Below, piece after piece: positions 5,286 to 6,070 of a stretch of 6,070 nucleotides of DNA (position 1 is the first letter of the stretch; each line of letters begins with the position of its first letter). Below the pieces are notes generated by a model, which was not told where the DNA came from, did not search any database, and worked only from the letters and a program-made list of their open reading frames with translations. The stretch covers positions 1 through 6,070 of the forward strand of contig DOIX01000101.1 of NCBI GenBank assembly GCA_003511885.1. The letters are read 5' to 3'. The position numbers were made by a program, and so were the translations under genes. This DNA is from Cyanobacteria bacterium UBA11153 (GTDB lineage: Bacteria > Cyanobacteriota > Cyanobacteriia > Cyanobacteriales > Coleofasciculaceae).

Positions 5286-5789
5286 TTATACCAGGCCAAA
5301 CTCAGCTTGTAATGCGTCATCATTATCATCAGCAATAGTCGCGACAATAGTGATAGCACGAGAAATTTCCCCAGGAGATAATTCAGCTACTGTCCGCGAT
5401 GCTAAAACGATAATTCTGTCCTCCACAATACCAAAACGAGCTTCAAAGGTATCAGTCCAATTCATTTCCAAAAGTTTCCGCATCAACTCCGGTTCATTCC
5501 TTGCAGGTAGCTGAAGCACGGCAGACCAAACAGTGAATGTATCATCATCAGTAGAACCAGTCAATTCGACAAAAACTTCCACACTACCATAGTTAAACTT
5601 CCACAGGTAACCTTCCTCATTGCGGCTAACCATGGCGCTGTCTTCTTCCGCCAAACTGGAGATTACAGTTTCAATTTTTTCTGGATAGTTGATGGTAGCG
5701 ACATCCTCGATTAAATCAGTGGATGCTAAATCTTCTCTTAATAATTCCTCAGTGGTGACAGGATCCGCATTGGGATTTTGGGTAGTCAT
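5286..5789 (-). CDS. YbjN domain-containing protein (small, acidic)
   Basis: The 167-residue protein has no signal peptide or membrane segment and should be cytoplasmic. The first 30 or so residues are acidic and probably disordered. From about residue 34 follows the pattern of the YbjN family (fold like type III secretion chaperones): a helix (PEKIETVISSLAEE), strands YLWKFNYGSVEVFVELTG (61-78) and FTVWSAVLQLP (85-95), helix ELMRKLLEMNW (101-111), strands EARFGIVEDRIIVLASRTV (116-134), then helix SPGEISRAITIVATIADDNDDALQAEFG (138-165). In Escherichia coli YbjN is linked to stress and motility regulation; in cyanobacteria the role is unknown, and a chaperone or regulator binding a partner is only inferred. 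The ATG at 5789 begins the likely protein, without a visible Shine-Dalgarno. It converges with the M16 gene, leaving 401 bases between their stop codons. Confidence 0.85.
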   Translation of the reverse strand: MTTQNPNADPVTTEELLREDLASTDLIEDVATINYPEKIETVISSLAEEDSAMVSRNEEGYLWKFNYGSVEVFVELTGSTDDDTFTVWSAVLQLPARNEPELMRKLLEMNWTDTFEARFGIVEDRIIVLASRTVAELSPGEISRAITIVATIADDNDDALQAEFGLV

Positions 5790-5861
5790 AGCAGTTGTTT
5801 GAACGCGATTTTAGGGTTTACTTAAAACAGAGTATCGCTTCTGAGTGTCATTCTGGGTAGT

Positions 5862-5981
5862 TTGATTATATTAGTTTTACTAATCTTTTGGTTGGCGATC
5901 GCAAAAGCCCGCGCTGAGGCATCTCCACCCACTTATCGCAGCAGACAGTTGGTAGTTGTAGCAACCCCCACATCCCGATGA
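5862..5981 (+). CDS. Doubtful small membrane protein ORF, TTG start
   Basis: A 39-codon frame from TTG (5862) to TGA (5979-5981) would encode a hydrophobic helix (MIILVLLIFWLAIAKA) followed by a polar, basic tail ending in VVVATPTSR. The frame is open upstream to a TAA at 5823, adding VSLLSVILGS, also helix-like, but contains no ATG or GTG. A HIP1 site (5895-5902) lies in the frame, reading Ala-Ile-Ala. No clear ribosome-binding site is seen. It could be a small one-pass membrane protein, the remnant of a gene that lost its start, or chance. It is divergent from the YbjN-like gene. Confidence 0.25.
   Translation: MIILVLLIFWLAIAKARAEASPPTYRSRQLVVVATPTSR
5865..5870 (-). promoter_or_regulatory. 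Candidate -10 box of the YbjN-like gene
   Basis: A perfect TATAAT on the minus strand would place transcription start near 5858, about 69 bases before the ATG. No good -35 lies 16-18 bases upstream, so an activator or another sigma factor would be needed; alternatively it is chance in AT-rich DNA. It lies within the doubtful small plus-strand ORF. Confidence 0.3.
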
Positions 5982-6005
5982 GGCGAAATAACGTCATGAA
6001 TGCAA

Positions 6006-6047
6006 TGGACAATTGACAATGGACAGTGGACAATTGACAATGGACAT
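6006..6047. repeat. TGGACAA-type heptad tandem repeat, six units
   Basis: Six consecutive seven-base units fit T(G/T)GACAN; units 1-3 and 4-6 form a near-exact 21-base duplication (TGGACAA, TTGACAA, TGGACAG, then the first two again, ending TGGACAT). This is a typical short tandem heptanucleotide array of cyanobacteria. No gene is seen in it, and the last 23 bases of the window show nothing recognisable. Confidence 0.8.
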
Positions 6048-6070
6048 GAAAGAAATCTGAGTAACTATCA

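Overview
The window looks like chromosomal DNA from a cyanobacterium, probably a filamentous, repeat-rich one. The evidence is five copies of the palindrome GCGATCGC (HIP1) in about 6 kb, where chance predicts roughly 0.1. There is also a DUF928-type secreted protein (a family I know mainly from cyanobacteria), AT-rich spacers, and several seven-base tandem repeats of the kind known from Nostoc-like genomes. No phage, transposase, CRISPR or defence genes are visible.

Layout, left to right. Positions 1-429 (minus) hold the N-terminal half of a calcineurin-like metallophosphoesterase cut by the window edge. It is preceded by a six-codon mini-ORF with a perfect Shine-Dalgarno. Positions 635-1483 (minus) encode an exported DUF928 protein, with a heptad repeat running into its stop codon. 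The 485-base divergent spacer 1484-1968 holds a sigma70-type promoter for each flanking gene, several inverted repeats, and a decayed tRNA gene. The 3' half of that tRNA gene still reads as tRNA-Pro but its anticodon would be CAA. Positions 1969-4884 (plus) encode a 971-residue exported M16 zinc protease made of an active half fused to an inactive half. Between the end of the first N-terminal lobe and the next conserved strand lies a 108-base block of heptad repeats read in frame. The convergent spacer 4885-5285 has no gene and is a cluster of palindromes and direct repeats. Positions 5286-5789 (minus) encode a small acidic YbjN-like protein. The remaining right end holds a doubtful short membrane ORF (5862-5981, plus) and a six-unit heptad array (6006-6047).

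How the genes relate: they do not form an obvious operon or pathway. Two share an export theme (M16 protease, DUF928 protein) and start divergently from the same spacer, so shared timing of expression is possible but unproven. I found no convincing new multi-gene system. The most unusual signals are the tRNA-Pro relic, the heptad repeats that sit both between genes and inside the protease, and the 7-bp inverted repeat lying exactly between the -35 and -10 boxes of the protease promoter.
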